From: Streptomyces violaceusniger | GTDB taxonomy: Bacteria > Actinomycetota > Actinomycetes > Streptomycetales > Streptomycetaceae | Length of the DNA: 64,000 nt | NCBI GenBank assembly: GCA_005405945.1 | Contig: BJHW01000001.1 | Span: forward strand, 7,688,001 to 7,752,000 | Direction of reading: 5' to 3' | Part shown: positions 37,307-48,869 of the stretch, in pieces | How the letters are laid out: the number at the start of each line of letters is the position of its first letter | How positions within the stretch are numbered: the first letter of the stretch is position 1 | Translations under genes and position numbers: made by a program | Notes under the pieces: model-generated | What the model was told of the DNA's origin: nothing | Databases searched by the model: none | What the model saw: the letters and a program-made list of their open reading frames with translations, nothing else

Positions 37307-38083
37307 GTGGACACCACGGAGACCACGGAGATCACTGAGATCACGGAGACCGTGGTCCGCGGCCACCCGGCGGGCGGCCCGGCCCTCGGCCTGGTCACCA
37401 TCGGCCAGGCCCCGCGCGCCGACCTTCGCCCGGACGCCGAACCGCTGCTGCCCGGGGTGCGCCTGGTCGAGCACGGCGCGCTCGACGCCGACCGGTTCGA
37501 CGGCGACGCCGAGGCCGCGACCCGTCGGCTGCTGGCCCCCGAGGACGGCGAGGCACCGCTGGTCTCCCGGCTGCGCGACGGCCGTTCGGTGCTGCTCGGG
37601 CACGGGGCGATCGTCCCGCGCATCGCGGACGCGGTCGCCCGCGCGGAGCGGGACGGCGCCGCCGCGACCCTGCTGCTGTGCACCGGCCGCTTCCCGGCGG
37701 TACGGGCCCGGCGGCCCCTGCTGTTCGCCGAACCGCTGGTGCAGCAGGCCGTGGCCGCGGCCGTGGGCACCGACCCCGTGGGCATCGTCTGCCCGCATCC
37801 GGACCAGGCGGAGGACGTCTCCCGGCGCTGGGCGGAGCTGCTGCCCGGCCGGGTGGAGGCGGCGGCCGCCGATCCGTACGGCCCCGCCGAGCGCGTCCTG
37901 GACGACGTGGCCGCCGCCGCGCGCGGGCTCGTCGAGCGCGGCAGCTCCTGGCTCGTCCTGGACTGCATCGGCTACACCGAGCGGATGCGCACCGCCGCCC
38001 TGCGGGCCGCCGAGCGCCCCGTCCTGCTGGCCCGCGCCATCGCCGTCCGGATGGCGGCGGAGGTGGTGGCGGCCTCGGCGTAA
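37307..38083 (+). CDS. AroM family protein
   Basis: 258 residues from GTG 37307. After a Thr/Glu repeat leader (TTETTEITEITET) the AroM domain starts: GPALGLVTIGQAPRADLRPDAEPLLPGVRLVEHGALD, LVSRLRDGRSVLLGHGAIVPRI, LLLCTGRFPAV, VGIVCPHPDQAEDVSRRW, LVLDCIGYTERMR. The fold is related to the Asp/Glu racemase superfamily; the cysteines in LLCTGRF and LDCIGYT may be catalytic. Real function unknown despite the name from E. coli aroM. Third gene of the DUF1177 operon. An upstream GTG at 37286 lacks a site. Confidence 0.9.
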   Translation: MDTTETTEITEITETVVRGHPAGGPALGLVTIGQAPRADLRPDAEPLLPGVRLVEHGALDADRFDGDAEAATRRLLAPEDGEAPLVSRLRDGRSVLLGHGAIVPRIADAVARAERDGAAATLLLCTGRFPAVRARRPLLFAEPLVQQAVAAAVGTDPVGIVCPHPDQAEDVSRRWAELLPGRVEAAAADPYGPAERVLDDVAAAARGLVERGSSWLVLDCIGYTERMRTAALRAAERPVLLARAIAVRMAAEVVAASA

Positions 38084-38160
38084 CGGGCGCGCGGCGCCTC
38101 CGTGCCTCCGCCCGCGCCCCCGCCGCCCCGCAGCCAGCACCTCACCACCGGAGGTCCACC

Positions 38161-38829
38161 ATGTCCGTGCCCCCGTCCGAAGCCCCGGCCCGGCCCATCG
38201 GGGTGATCCGGGTCCTCACCAGCGAGGACCCCGTCGGCGTCGCCACCCATGGCACGGCCATCGAGGAGCGCTACGGTCTGCCGACCGTCTCGCGGTGCAT
38301 CCCCGACCAGCCTTACGGCATCCATGACGACGAGTCCGAGGCCCGCGCCGAACCCAAGATCGTGGCGCTCGCCCAGGAGTTGGCCGATGCCGGGGCGCAG
38401 GCGCTGATCATCAGCTGCGCCGCCGATCCGGCGCTCCAGGAGACGCGTCGGGCCGTGGGCGTTCCCGTCATCGGCGCGGGGTCGGCGGCCGCCGCCGTGG
38501 CCCTGGGCCTCGGCCGCTGGGTCGGGGTGCTGGGCATCCGGGACGAGGCACCGCCCGCCGTACGCGCCCTGCTCGGCGACCGCTTCACCGCCTCCGCCCG
38601 CCCCCACGGCGTCCACCGCACCACCGACCTGCTCGCCCCGGAGGGGCCCGCGGCGGTGCTGGAGGCCGCGGCCGGGCTCGTCGCGTCGGGCGCGGACACG
38701 CTGCTCCTCGCCTGTACCGGCCTGAACACCATCGGCGTCCGGCCCCTGCTGGAGCGGCGGCTCGGCGTCCCGGTCGTGGACCCGGTGCTCGCCGCCGGGC
38801 TGCTGGCCTCGTACGCGTACGGGGCCTGA
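38161..38829 (+). CDS. aspartate/glutamate (hydantoin) racemase family protein
   Basis: 222 residues from ATG 38161 (GGAGG six bases upstream). GVIRVLTSEDPVGVATHGTAIEERYG, then first Cys in LIISCAADPALQETR and second in LLLACTGLNTIGVRPLLERRLGVPVVDPVLAAG: the paired cysteines of two-base racemases. Racemises an amino acid or hydantoin. Last gene of the DUF1177-OPT-AroM operon, consistent with handling D-configured or cyclic amino-acid derivatives brought in by the transporter. Confidence 0.9.
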   Translation: MSVPPSEAPARPIGVIRVLTSEDPVGVATHGTAIEERYGLPTVSRCIPDQPYGIHDDESEARAEPKIVALAQELADAGAQALIISCAADPALQETRRAVGVPVIGAGSAAAAVALGLGRWVGVLGIRDEAPPAVRALLGDRFTASARPHGVHRTTDLLAPEGPAAVLEAAAGLVASGADTLLLACTGLNTIGVRPLLERRLGVPVVDPVLAAGLLASYAYGA

Positions 38830-38837
38830 GCAGCCGC

Positions 38838-38956
38838 CCACGAATTGCCGGGCAGCCGTCAACGGATTGCCGGGCGCCGTCCACGAATTGTCGGGCCGCA
38901 CCCGGCGCCCGCCTCGCACCGCACCCGGTGCCGGCCTCGCACCCGGTGCCCGCCTC
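38838..38956. repeat. two short degenerate tandem repeats in a convergent gap
   Basis: Three copies of an ACGAATTGCCGGGC-like unit (38838-38896), followed by three of a GCACCCGGTGCCCGCCTC-like unit (38898 on) that run into the end of the exporter gene. They fill the 125-base convergent space between the racemase and ABC exporter genes, where no clear stem-loop terminator is seen. Confidence 0.6.
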
Positions 38957-40835
38957 ACACCAAGCTGTCCCGCCACGCCTGGTGCAGTGCCGCGAACCGG
39001 CCGTCGCCCGCGATCAGCCGGTCCGGCGGGCCGTCCTCGACGATCCGGCCGTCGGCCATGACCAGCACCCGGTCGGCCGTCTCGACCGTCGACAGCCGGT
39101 GGGCGATGACGACCGCCGTACGGCCGCGCAGCACCGTGTCCATGGCGCGCTGCACCGCCCGCTCGCCCGGGATGTCGAGGGAGGAGGTGGCCTCGTCGAG
39201 GATGAGGACCGACGGATCGGCGAGCAGCGCGCGGGCGAACGCCACCAGTTGGCGCTGACCGGCGGAGATCCGGCCGCCGCGCTTGCGCACATCCGTGTCG
39301 TAGCCGTCGGGCAGCGCGGCGATGAAGTCGTGCGCGCCGATCGCCTTGGCCGCCTGCTCGATCTCGGCGCGGGTGGCGTCGGGGCGGCCGATGGTGATGT
39401 TGTCGGCGATCGTGCCGGAGAACAGGAACGCCTCCTGCGTCACCATGACCACACCGCGCCGCAGTTCGGGCATGGCCAGATCGCGCAGATCCACCCCGTC
39501 GAGCAGCACCCGGCCGTCACTGGGGTCGTAGAAGCGGGCCAGCAGCTTGGCGAGGGTGGACTTGCCCGCGCCGGTGGCCCCGACCACCGCGACCGTCTGC
39601 CCGGCGGGCAGCGTGAGGTCGAAGCGGGGCAGCACCTCGCCGCCGGTGCGATAGGCAAAGCGCACCCCGTCGAAGACGACCTCCCGGCCGGGGGCCTTCG
39701 TCGGGCGCGGCGGCAGCGGCTTGGGCTCCGCGGGCTCGGGCACGGAGGGGCGCTGGGCCAGCAGGCCGGCGATCTTCTCCAGCGAGGCGGCCGCCGACTG
39801 GTAGGAGTTGAGGAACATCCCCAGCCGGTCGATCGGGTCGTACAGCCTGCGCAAATACAGCGCGGCCGCGGCGAGCACCCCGAGCGCGAGCGAACCGGAG
39901 GCCACCCGGTAGGCACCCCAGAGCACGATGGCGGCCACCGCCGCGTTGGCCACCAGCCGGGAGCTGACCACATAGCGGGCCATCTCCAGGATCGCGTCCC
40001 CGTTGGCGCGCTCATGGCGGTGGTTCTGCTCGCCGAAGCGCGCGTCGTTGGCGCGCTCGCGGCGGAACGCCTGCACGGGGCGAATGCCGTTCATGGTTTC
40101 GGTGAACGTCACGATCACCGCCGCGATGGCCGTCGACCGCTTGCGGTACACCCGCATGGAGCGGCGCTGGAAGGAGCGGATCAGCAGATACAGCGGCCAG
40201 AAGGAGAGCACGGCCGCCCCGCCGAGACCCCAGTCCAGATACAGCAGCGTGATGGAGATGTAGACCACCGACAGGGCGACCCCGAGCAGCTCCTCCAGGC
40301 CCTCGATGAGCAGCTCGCGCAGCGACTCGACGTCCGTCGTGGCGCGGGAGATCAGCCGGCCGGAGGTGTACCGCTCGTGGAAGTCCACGCTCAGCGCCTG
40401 GGCATGGCGGAAGATCCGGCCGCGCAGATCCAGCAGCACGTCCTGGCTGATCCGGGCGGAGGCGCGGATGAACGCGTACTGCAGCGCCCCGGAGGCGAGC
40501 GCACAGCCCAGATAGCCCGCGCCGACGGCGATCAGCGGGCCGTGGTCGCCGTCGCGGAGGGCGGGCACGGCGCGGTCGATGGCGTACGCCACGAGCAGCG
40601 GACCCGCCTGGACCGCGGCCTGCTGGAGCAGCAGCAGAACGGCCGCCAGCCACACCCGCCGCCGGCGCGGGGAGAGCAGCGAACGCAGCAGGGCCAGCGA
40701 CGCGCCCTTGGGCACCGGCAGCACATCGCGGTCGAACGGGTCGTCGGACGCCGCCGCCCGGCCCTCGTCTCCGTCCTTGTCGTCCCGGTCGTCCCAGTCG
40801 TCCGTGCCCTCCCGCTCCTCCTCGACCGTGGTCAT
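38955..40835 (-). CDS. ABC exporter subunit 2 (fused TM and ATPase half-transporter)
   Basis: 626 residues from ATG 40835. Acidic N-terminal tail (EEEREGTDDWDDRDDKDGDEG), ABC_membrane domain (LLVAYAIDRAVPALRDGDHG ... YTSGRLISRATTDVESLRELLIEG), then the ATPase: Walker A GATGAGKST, Q-loop VTQEAFLFSG, signature RISAGQRQLV, Walker B LILDEATSSLD, H-loop AHRLSTVE. The signature reads ISAGQ instead of LSGGQ while Walker B is intact, the mirror of its partner. The start overlaps the stop of subunit 1 (ATGA), so the two are made together as a heterodimer. Substrate unknown. Confidence 0.94.
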   Translation of the reverse strand: MTTVEEEREGTDDWDDRDDKDGDEGRAAASDDPFDRDVLPVPKGASLALLRSLLSPRRRRVWLAAVLLLLQQAAVQAGPLLVAYAIDRAVPALRDGDHGPLIAVGAGYLGCALASGALQYAFIRASARISQDVLLDLRGRIFRHAQALSVDFHERYTSGRLISRATTDVESLRELLIEGLEELLGVALSVVYISITLLYLDWGLGGAAVLSFWPLYLLIRSFQRRSMRVYRKRSTAIAAVIVTFTETMNGIRPVQAFRRERANDARFGEQNHRHERANGDAILEMARYVVSSRLVANAAVAAIVLWGAYRVASGSLALGVLAAAALYLRRLYDPIDRLGMFLNSYQSAAASLEKIAGLLAQRPSVPEPAEPKPLPPRPTKAPGREVVFDGVRFAYRTGGEVLPRFDLTLPAGQTVAVVGATGAGKSTLAKLLARFYDPSDGRVLLDGVDLRDLAMPELRRGVVMVTQEAFLFSGTIADNITIGRPDATRAEIEQAAKAIGAHDFIAALPDGYDTDVRKRGGRISAGQRQLVAFARALLADPSVLILDEATSSLDIPGERAVQRAMDTVLRGRTAVVIAHRLSTVETADRVLVMADGRIVEDGPPDRLIAGDGRFAALHQAWRDSLV

Positions 40836-42682
40836 GGGCTTCCCTCCCCCTCCTCGGCTTCCTGCCCGGACATCAGCGAGCGGTACTCCGCGCTCTCCCG
40901 CAGCAGCCGCTGATGGGTGCCGACGGCGGCGATGCGGCCCTCCGACAGCAGCGCGACCCGGTCGGCGAGCAGCACGGTGGACGGCCGGTGGGCGACGACC
41001 AGCGCGGTCGTGGACGCCAGCACCTGCCGCAGAGCCGCCTCCACCAGCGCTTCGGTGTGTACGTCGAGGGCGGACAGCGGATCGTCGAGCACCAGGAACC
41101 GGGGGCCGCCCACGACGGCCCGCGCCAGCGCGAGCCGCTGCCGCTGACCGCCGGACAGGCTCAGCCCCTGCTCGCCGACCTCGGTGTCGGTGCCCTCGGG
41201 CAGGGCGTGCACGAAGTCGGCCTGCGCCACCTCCAGGGCCCGCAGCAGTTCCTCCCGCCCCGCGTCGGCGGCGCCCATGAGGACGTTCTCCCCGGCGGTG
41301 GCGGAGAACAGCGTGGGCTCCTCGAACGCGACGGCCACCAGGGCGCGCAGCTCCTCCCGGGAGAGGGCGGTGATGTCCCGCCCGTCGAGGGTGATCCGCC
41401 CGCGCGTGACCTCGTGGAGCCGGGGGACGAGGGCGGTAAGGGTGGTCTTCCCGGACCCGGTCGCCCCGACCAGCGCCATGGTCTCGCCGGGCCGGATGTG
41501 GAGATCCACCCCGCGCAGCACGGGCGGCTCGCCGGGCGGCGCGTCCGCGTAGACGAACTCCACCCCCTCGAACCGCAGCCCGCCCTCGCCTTTTCGCTCT
41601 TCGCCGCCCTCGCCGCCCTCGCCGGGCTCCCGCGGGGGCGCGGGCCGGGACCGGTCGGCGGCCGTGGCCGGTTCCGCGTCCATGACGTCGAAATAGCGGT
41701 CGGTGGCCGTGGCCGCGTCCTGGCTCATGGCGAGGAGGAAGCCCAGGGACTCCACCGGCCAGCGCAGCGTCAGGGCGGTGGAGAGGAAGGCGACCAGCGT
41801 GCCCGCCGACAGATCCCCGTCGGCCACCCGCACCGTGCCCAGCACCAGCGCCGCGCCGATCGCCAGCTCCGGCAGCGTCATGATCAGCGCCCAGATCGTG
41901 GCCAGCAGCCGCGCCTTGCGCAGCTCGGTGGAGCGGACCTGCTCGGACAGGGCGCGGAAGGCGCGGGCCTGGCTGCGGTGGCGGCCGAAGCCCTTGACGA
42001 TCCGGACGCCCAGCACCCCCTCCTCCACGACCGTCGTCAGATCGCCGGTCTGGTCCTGCACGGTACGGGCCACCGTCGCGTACCGCGTCTCGAACAGCGA
42101 GCAGAGGATCATCAGCGGCACCGCCGGGACCATCAGGACCAGGCCCAGCGTCCACTCCTGGGACAGCAGAATGCCGAACCCGGCCAGGATGGTGACCCCG
42201 TTGACCACCAGGAAGGTGAGCGGGAAGGCCAGGAACATCCGCAGCAGCATCAGATCGGTCGTGGCCCGCGACAGCAGCTGACCGGAGGCCCAGCGGTCGT
42301 GGAAGGAAACCGGCAGCCGCTGCAGATGGCGGTAGAGATCGGCGCGCATCGCGGCCTCGACGGACGCCAGCGGCCGCCCCACCAGCCAGCGCCGCAGCCC
42401 GAACAGCGCGGCCTCTGCCGTGCCGAGGGCGAGCAGCAGCGCACCGCCCAGCCAGACCCCGCCCGGGTCCCGGTGGGCCACCGGCCCGTCCACCATCCAC
42501 TTGAGGACCAGCGGGATGACCAGCCCCATACAGGAGGCGACGACCGCCACCCCGGCCGCGCCGAACAGCCGCGCCCGCACCGGGCGCACATATGGCCACA
42601 GCCGCAGGAGCGAACGCGTGGCGGAGCGGTGCCGCGGGGCGGCACCGCCTTCCTGGGCGCGGGGTTCACTCGTCACAGCCAT
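40832..42682 (-). CDS. ABC exporter subunit 1 (fused TM and ATPase half-transporter)
   Basis: 616 residues. ABC_membrane domain (LFGAAGVAVVASCMGLVIPLVLKWMVDG ... WASGQLLSRATTDLMLLRMFLAFPLTFLVV), then the ATPase: Walker A GATGSGKTT, signature LSLSGGQRQRLALARA, Walker B FLVLDDPLSALD (Asp in place of the catalytic Glu), H-loop AHRPSTVLLAD. With subunit 2 this gives one degenerate and one competent ATP site. No ribosome site precedes ATG 42682; TAGTCT nine bases upstream suggests a leaderless transcript. It lies 34 bases downstream of glgX. Confidence 0.94.
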   Translation of the reverse strand: MAVTSEPRAQEGGAAPRHRSATRSLLRLWPYVRPVRARLFGAAGVAVVASCMGLVIPLVLKWMVDGPVAHRDPGGVWLGGALLLALGTAEAALFGLRRWLVGRPLASVEAAMRADLYRHLQRLPVSFHDRWASGQLLSRATTDLMLLRMFLAFPLTFLVVNGVTILAGFGILLSQEWTLGLVLMVPAVPLMILCSLFETRYATVARTVQDQTGDLTTVVEEGVLGVRIVKGFGRHRSQARAFRALSEQVRSTELRKARLLATIWALIMTLPELAIGAALVLGTVRVADGDLSAGTLVAFLSTALTLRWPVESLGFLLAMSQDAATATDRYFDVMDAEPATAADRSRPAPPREPGEGGEGGEERKGEGGLRFEGVEFVYADAPPGEPPVLRGVDLHIRPGETMALVGATGSGKTTLTALVPRLHEVTRGRITLDGRDITALSREELRALVAVAFEEPTLFSATAGENVLMGAADAGREELLRALEVAQADFVHALPEGTDTEVGEQGLSLSGGQRQRLALARAVVGGPRFLVLDDPLSALDVHTEALVEAALRQVLASTTALVVAHRPSTVLLADRVALLSEGRIAAVGTHQRLLRESAEYRSLMSGQEAEEGEGSP

Positions 42683-42704
42683 CAGTGGGGAGACTACGGT
42701 CCGC

Positions 42705-42715
42705 CACTGACAGTG
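42705..42715. promoter_or_regulatory. palindrome at exporter promoter
   Basis: Perfect palindrome CACTGACAGTG between the glgX stop and the exporter start, overlapping a possible -35 (17 bases before TAGTCT on the minus strand). Candidate operator for local repression. Confidence 0.35.
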
Positions 42716-42716
42716 C

Positions 42717-45086
<2,370 letters not shown>

Positions 45087-45247
45087 ATCGGCCTCCGCGG
45101 CTCGCGGCCAACCGCCTCCGCTCGGCCGGAGGGAGGCGGGCAGCACCTCATGGCGGGCCGGTGGGCCCGCGGTGTCCCGTACCGCACGGCCCGGCCTGCG
45201 CCCTCCCACCTGTTCTGCCCGTAATCCCCTTTCTATAAGGCTCGGTT

Positions 45248-45271
45248 CTCCCCCAGCTACCGCTGGGAGGT
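45248..45271. repeat. second copy of 24-base dispersed repeat
   Basis: Identical over 24 bases to 4028-4051 (core CCCAGCTACCGCTGGG). It lies in the 398-base gap between glgX and the L,D-transpeptidase, which otherwise shows only a possible promoter region and a short hairpin near 45290 (AGAACCCGGGGCT). Confidence 0.75.
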
Positions 45272-45484
45272 ACCCCCAGCCGGAAGACCCCAGAACCCGG
45301 GGCTGTATGGCGCCCGGCCGGTGCCGCCACCGGCCGATCACCCTGGGACCTCTCCGGTCCCGGGACTGAAACGTGACCATCGGGGAGCCCACTGTCGGTG
45401 GCGTGTGATTACCTATCGCCAGGCGCGCCTGCGCGTGATCAGGGGTTGCCGCGGGGGCGCGGCCCTGGGGAGGGGAGAGCTGTT

Positions 45485-46700
45485 GTGACGGTGCGGCGGA
45501 TACCGGGGCGGTGCGGGGCGGCCGCAAGGGGCTTCTCGCCCTGCTGCTCGGGGCGTTGCTGATGGCGGTGGCCGCGTGCGGCGGCTCCGACGACGACGGT
45601 AAGAAGGGCGGGGACGGCAAGGGGGACCGGCCCAAGACCTCCCGGGCCGTGGTGACCATCGCGCCCAAGGACGGCGCCAAGGGCGTGGACACCAGCGGCG
45701 CGCTGAAGGTCACCTCGGCGAAGGGCACCCTGTCCTCGGTCAAGGTCAAGGACGCGAAGGGCACCGCGGTCGAGGGGAAGATCGCCCAGGGCGGGAAGAG
45801 CTGGCGGCCCGACGCCCATCTCCGCTCGGACACCACCTACACCGTGGACGCGGTCGCCAAGGACGCCCAGGGCCTGACCGCCACCAAGCACGCGACCTTC
45901 ACCACCCTCCGCCCCAAGAACACGTTCCTGGGCGTCTACACCCCGGAGGACGGCTCCACGGTCGGCGTCGGCATGCCGGTCTCGCTCCACTTCACCCGAG
46001 GCATCACCCACCCGGCGGACGTGGAGAAGGGATAAAGGTCAGCGCCTCGCCGTCGGTGCCGATCGAGGGCCACTGGTTCGGCAACGACCGGCTGGACTTC
46101 CGGCCGGAGAAGTACTGGAAGCCCGGCACCAAGGTGACGCTCCGTATGGACCTCGACGGGATCGAGGGCAGGCCGGGGGTGTACGGCGAGCAGCGGAAGT
46201 CCGTGACGTTCACCGTCGGCCGCAGCCAGATCTCCGTCGTCGACGCCAAGTCCAAGAAGATGACGGTCAAGCGGGACGGCAAGACCATCAAGACCATCCC
46301 CATCACCTCCGGCGCGCCCGGCCACGAGACCTACAACGGCAAGATGGTGATCAGCGAGAAGCATCCGGTGACCCGGATGAACGGCGCCACGGTCGGCTTC
46401 GACGGGGAGTACGACATCAAGGACGTGCCGCACGCCATGCGGCTGTCGACCTCCGGCACCTTCATCCACGGCAACTACTGGGCGGGGCGGGCCACATTCG
46501 GTTCGTCCAATGTCAGCCACGGCTGTGTGGGCCTGTTCGACCAGCGCGGCGGAGGGGACTCCTCCACCCCGGCGTCCTGGTTCTTCCGGAAGTCGATCAT
46601 CGGCGATGTGGTCATCGTGAAGAACTCCCATGACGCGACCATCCAGCCGGACAACGGGCTCAACGGCTGGAACATGTCCTGGGAGAAGTGGAAGGCATGA
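45485..46700 (+). pseudogene. L,D-transpeptidase lipoprotein (Ig-like plus YkuD), apparent frameshift
   Basis: Cross-links peptidoglycan stems through 3-3 bonds. The lipobox is visible (LLLGALLMAVAACGGSDDDG), then Ig-like repeats (AVVTIAPKDGAKGVDTSGALKVTSAKG) and the YkuD domain (ISVVDAKSKKMTVKRDGKTIKTIPITSGAPGHETYNG, FIHGNYW, catalytic SHGCVGL). After DVEKG the frame stops; one extra G in GGG 46029-46031 restores GIKVSASPSVPIEGHWF. The start is also unclear: GTG 45485 has an ideal GGGGAG site but would need one more base at GGGG 45505-45508; GTG 45511 reads directly. All catalytic residues are present, so consensus errors are likely. Ends at a hairpin. Confidence 0.9.
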
Positions 46701-46713
46701 CCTGGACCGGTGT

Positions 46714-46740
46714 CCGGGCGCCCCGTTGAGGGCGCCCCGG
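46714..46740. terminator. hairpin terminator after L,D-transpeptidase
   Basis: Stem CCGGGCGCC / GGCGCCCCGG (one bulge) with an eight-base loop, 13 bases after the stop. Confidence 0.65.
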
Positions 46741-46812
46741 CACCCGCCCCGCGCTGCCCCGGCATCCCCGGGCGCCCCCTGCCCGGCACCCGCCCCGGCC
46801 CTCCGCTCCCGT

Positions 46813-46828
46813 GTTAGCGGGCGCTAAC
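46813..46828. promoter_or_regulatory. operator-like inverted repeat before enoyl-CoA hydratase
   Basis: GTTAGCGGGCGCTAAC: two perfect 7-base arms around GG, ending eight bases before the ATG. A repressor there would block transcription or translation. It is of TetR-operator type, common ahead of acyl-CoA genes. Confidence 0.6.
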
Positions 46829-46836
46829 CTGCGCAC

Positions 46837-47604
46837 ATGACTGTGAACCTCGAGGTTGCCGACGGCGTTGCCACCTTCCGCCTTGACCGCCCCCCGATGA
46901 ACGCGCTCGACATCGCCACCCAGGACCGGCTGCGGGAGCTCGCGGCCGAGGTGACCCGCCGCGACGACGTACGCGCGGTGGTCGTCTGGGGCGGTGAGAA
47001 GGTGTTCGCGGCCGGTGCGGACATCAAGGAGATGCGGGAGATGGACCACGCCGCGATGGTGGTCCGCTCCGGAGACCTACAGGAGTCCTTCACCGCCGTG
47101 GCCCGGATTCCCAAGCCCGTGGTCGCCGCCGTCACCGGCTACGCCCTCGGCGGCGGCTGCGAGCTGGCGCTGTGCGCCGACTTCCGGATCGCCGCGGAGA
47201 ACGCCAAGCTCGGCCAGCCCGAGATCCTGCTCGGCCTGATCCCGGGCGCGGGCGGCACCCAGCGGCTGGCCCGGCTGGTCGGCCCGGCCAAGGCCAAGGA
47301 CCTCATCTTCACGGGCCGTCAGGTCAAGGCCGACGAGGCGCTCGCCATGGGCCTGGTGGACCGGGTCGTACCGGCCGAGGAGGTCTATGAGCAGGCCCAT
47401 GCCTGGGCGGCGAAGCTGGCCAAGGGCCCGGCCATCGCGCTGCGCGCGGCCAAGGAGGCGGTGGACCGGGGTCTTGAGACGGACCTCGACAGCGGTTTCG
47501 CCATCGAACGGAGCTGGTTCGCCGGGCTGTTCGCCACCGAGGACCGGGAGATCGGGATGCGCAGCTTTGTCGAGGACGGGCCGGGCAAGGCCACGTTCCG
47601 CTGA
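46837..47604 (+). CDS. enoyl-CoA hydratase/isomerase family protein
   Basis: 255 residues. Crotonase fold: FRLDRPPMNALDIATQDRL, oxyanion loops KVFAAGADIKEM and GYALGGGCELALCADFRIA, catalytic Glu in GQPEILLGLIPGAGGTQRLARLVG. Hydrates 2-enoyl-CoA in fatty acid or amino-acid degradation. No usual ribosome site, because the operator-like dyad occupies that region; a leaderless or short-leader transcript is likely. Monocistronic, closed by a 14-bp hairpin. Confidence 0.94.
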   Translation: MTVNLEVADGVATFRLDRPPMNALDIATQDRLRELAAEVTRRDDVRAVVVWGGEKVFAAGADIKEMREMDHAAMVVRSGDLQESFTAVARIPKPVVAAVTGYALGGGCELALCADFRIAAENAKLGQPEILLGLIPGAGGTQRLARLVGPAKAKDLIFTGRQVKADEALAMGLVDRVVPAEEVYEQAHAWAAKLAKGPAIALRAAKEAVDRGLETDLDSGFAIERSWFAGLFATEDREIGMRSFVEDGPGKATFR

Positions 47605-47624
47605 CACCCGACCGGTTCTGATCG

Positions 47625-47660
47625 CCTCGGCCGGGGTGTGCGGGACCACCCCGGCCGAGG
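47625..47660. terminator. hairpin terminator
   Basis: Perfect 14-bp stem CCTCGGCCGGGGTG / CACCCCGGCCGAGG with an eight-base loop, after the enoyl-CoA hydratase gene. Confidence 0.85.
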
Positions 47661-47785
47661 TCGTTGCGCCGCGTATGCCCCGTGCGAGCGAATTTTCTTC
47701 GCCAACCATCGGCCCTCGACCGACCCGGTCCGGTACGCTGGGTGATCACGCGTACGCGCGGTGACATCGCTGGTCAGATGGGGCG

Positions 47786-48409
47786 TTGCGGTTCTCGAAC
47801 TGCCTTTGGCATATGTCGGATCGGATTTATGGAGCCTGGGGCTCCGGTGTTCGGAATCCCATGGTTCCGCCCCGGATGGCCTTTTGGGCGGCCATGATGG
47901 GGGGCATGGCGGGCTTGGAGGGAATGGAGCAGCCGCGGCAGCGCACTGGTACGGCTGCGGTGCGGGGGGTGTCGTCCGTCGAGGACGATCCGGCCCTCAG
48001 GGCGCTTGACCTCTTCGGGAACCCCGCGTGCGAGGAGGTGCGGCTGCCCTCCCGCCCCGAGTCCGCGGGGACCGCCCGCCGGATGGCCGAATTCGTGGTG
48101 GCGCGGGACTGGGGGCTGGGCCTTCAGCTCGCCGAGCACACGGTGCTGCTGGTCTCCGAGCTCGTTGGCAACGCCGTACGGCACACCGGCGCCCGCACCT
48201 TCGGGCTGCGGATGCTGCGGCGGCGCGGCTGGATCCGGGTCGAGGTCCGCGACCCCTCCCGGGGGCTGCCGTGTCTGATGCCGGTGGGGGAGCTCGACAC
48301 CAGCGGGCGCGGGCTGATGCTGGTCGACCAGCTCTCCCAGCGGTGGGGGGTCGATCTGCTGCCGTGCGGCAAGACGACCTGGTTCGAGATGCGCGTGGCG
48401 GAAAACTGA
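47786..48409 (+). CDS. ATP-binding anti-sigma-type regulator (HATPase_c_2, RsbW-like)
   Basis: Up to 207 residues; the start is uncertain (ATG 47786, 47861 or later are possible, none with a good site). The GHKL domain starts near residue 88: VRLPSRPESAGTARRMAEFVVARDWGLGLQLAEHTVLLVSELVGNAVRHTG holds the N-box (E-N-H), and GRGLMLVDQLSQRWGVDLLPCGKTTWFEM the G-box region. Streptomyces has many such single-domain kinases that bind anti-anti-sigma factors. No partner gene nearby. Ends at a hairpin. Confidence 0.85.
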   Translation: MRFSNCLWHMSDRIYGAWGSGVRNPMVPPRMAFWAAMMGGMAGLEGMEQPRQRTGTAAVRGVSSVEDDPALRALDLFGNPACEEVRLPSRPESAGTARRMAEFVVARDWGLGLQLAEHTVLLVSELVGNAVRHTGARTFGLRMLRRRGWIRVEVRDPSRGLPCLMPVGELDTSGRGLMLVDQLSQRWGVDLLPCGKTTWFEMRVAEN

Positions 48410-48467
48410 CCGTCCGTGCGCCGGTGTGGACCTCGCGCGGAGCGTGAAAGAGCGTGAAAGAGCTGAA

Positions 48468-48510
48468 AGGGGCCCCCGTGTCGTCGCGCGCCGACGGCAC
48501 GGGGGCCCCT
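48468..48510. terminator. long hairpin terminator
   Basis: Outer 13-bp stem AGGGGCCCCCGTG / CACGGGGGCCCCT with further pairing inside (TCGTCG / CGACG), after the ATP-binding protein. The remaining gap to 48869 is AT-richer than its surroundings and shows no gene; it should hold the amidase promoter. Confidence 0.85.
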
Positions 48511-48869
48511 TCCCGTCCCCGGCCATGGCGCGAAAGGGGTGTTCGCCATGGCATTTGGGGGAAGCGACCTCGCTCGGGTCAATGTGGGTCGCGGCCCCGA
48601 CTATCGCAGAGACGGTAGACCAGTTCCAAGCCAATCCCAGGTGAGGTGTAACACTTGCCTTGTTAATGGCGGGTAGAGCGGCAAATTTCCTTCGTTGTCT
48701 ACCGGTTTCTTTCGAAACTCCAGTGGTCCAGACCGTGACACGAAATCTTTCTTTGCTTGTCGGTTCTTGGCATGGCCCTGCCGAGCACTCACCATGGAAC
48801 CGCGCTACGCGCGTCACACCCTCACGCGTCACCCCCTTTGTCCCCGCTACGACATTCGGGAGACCCCCC

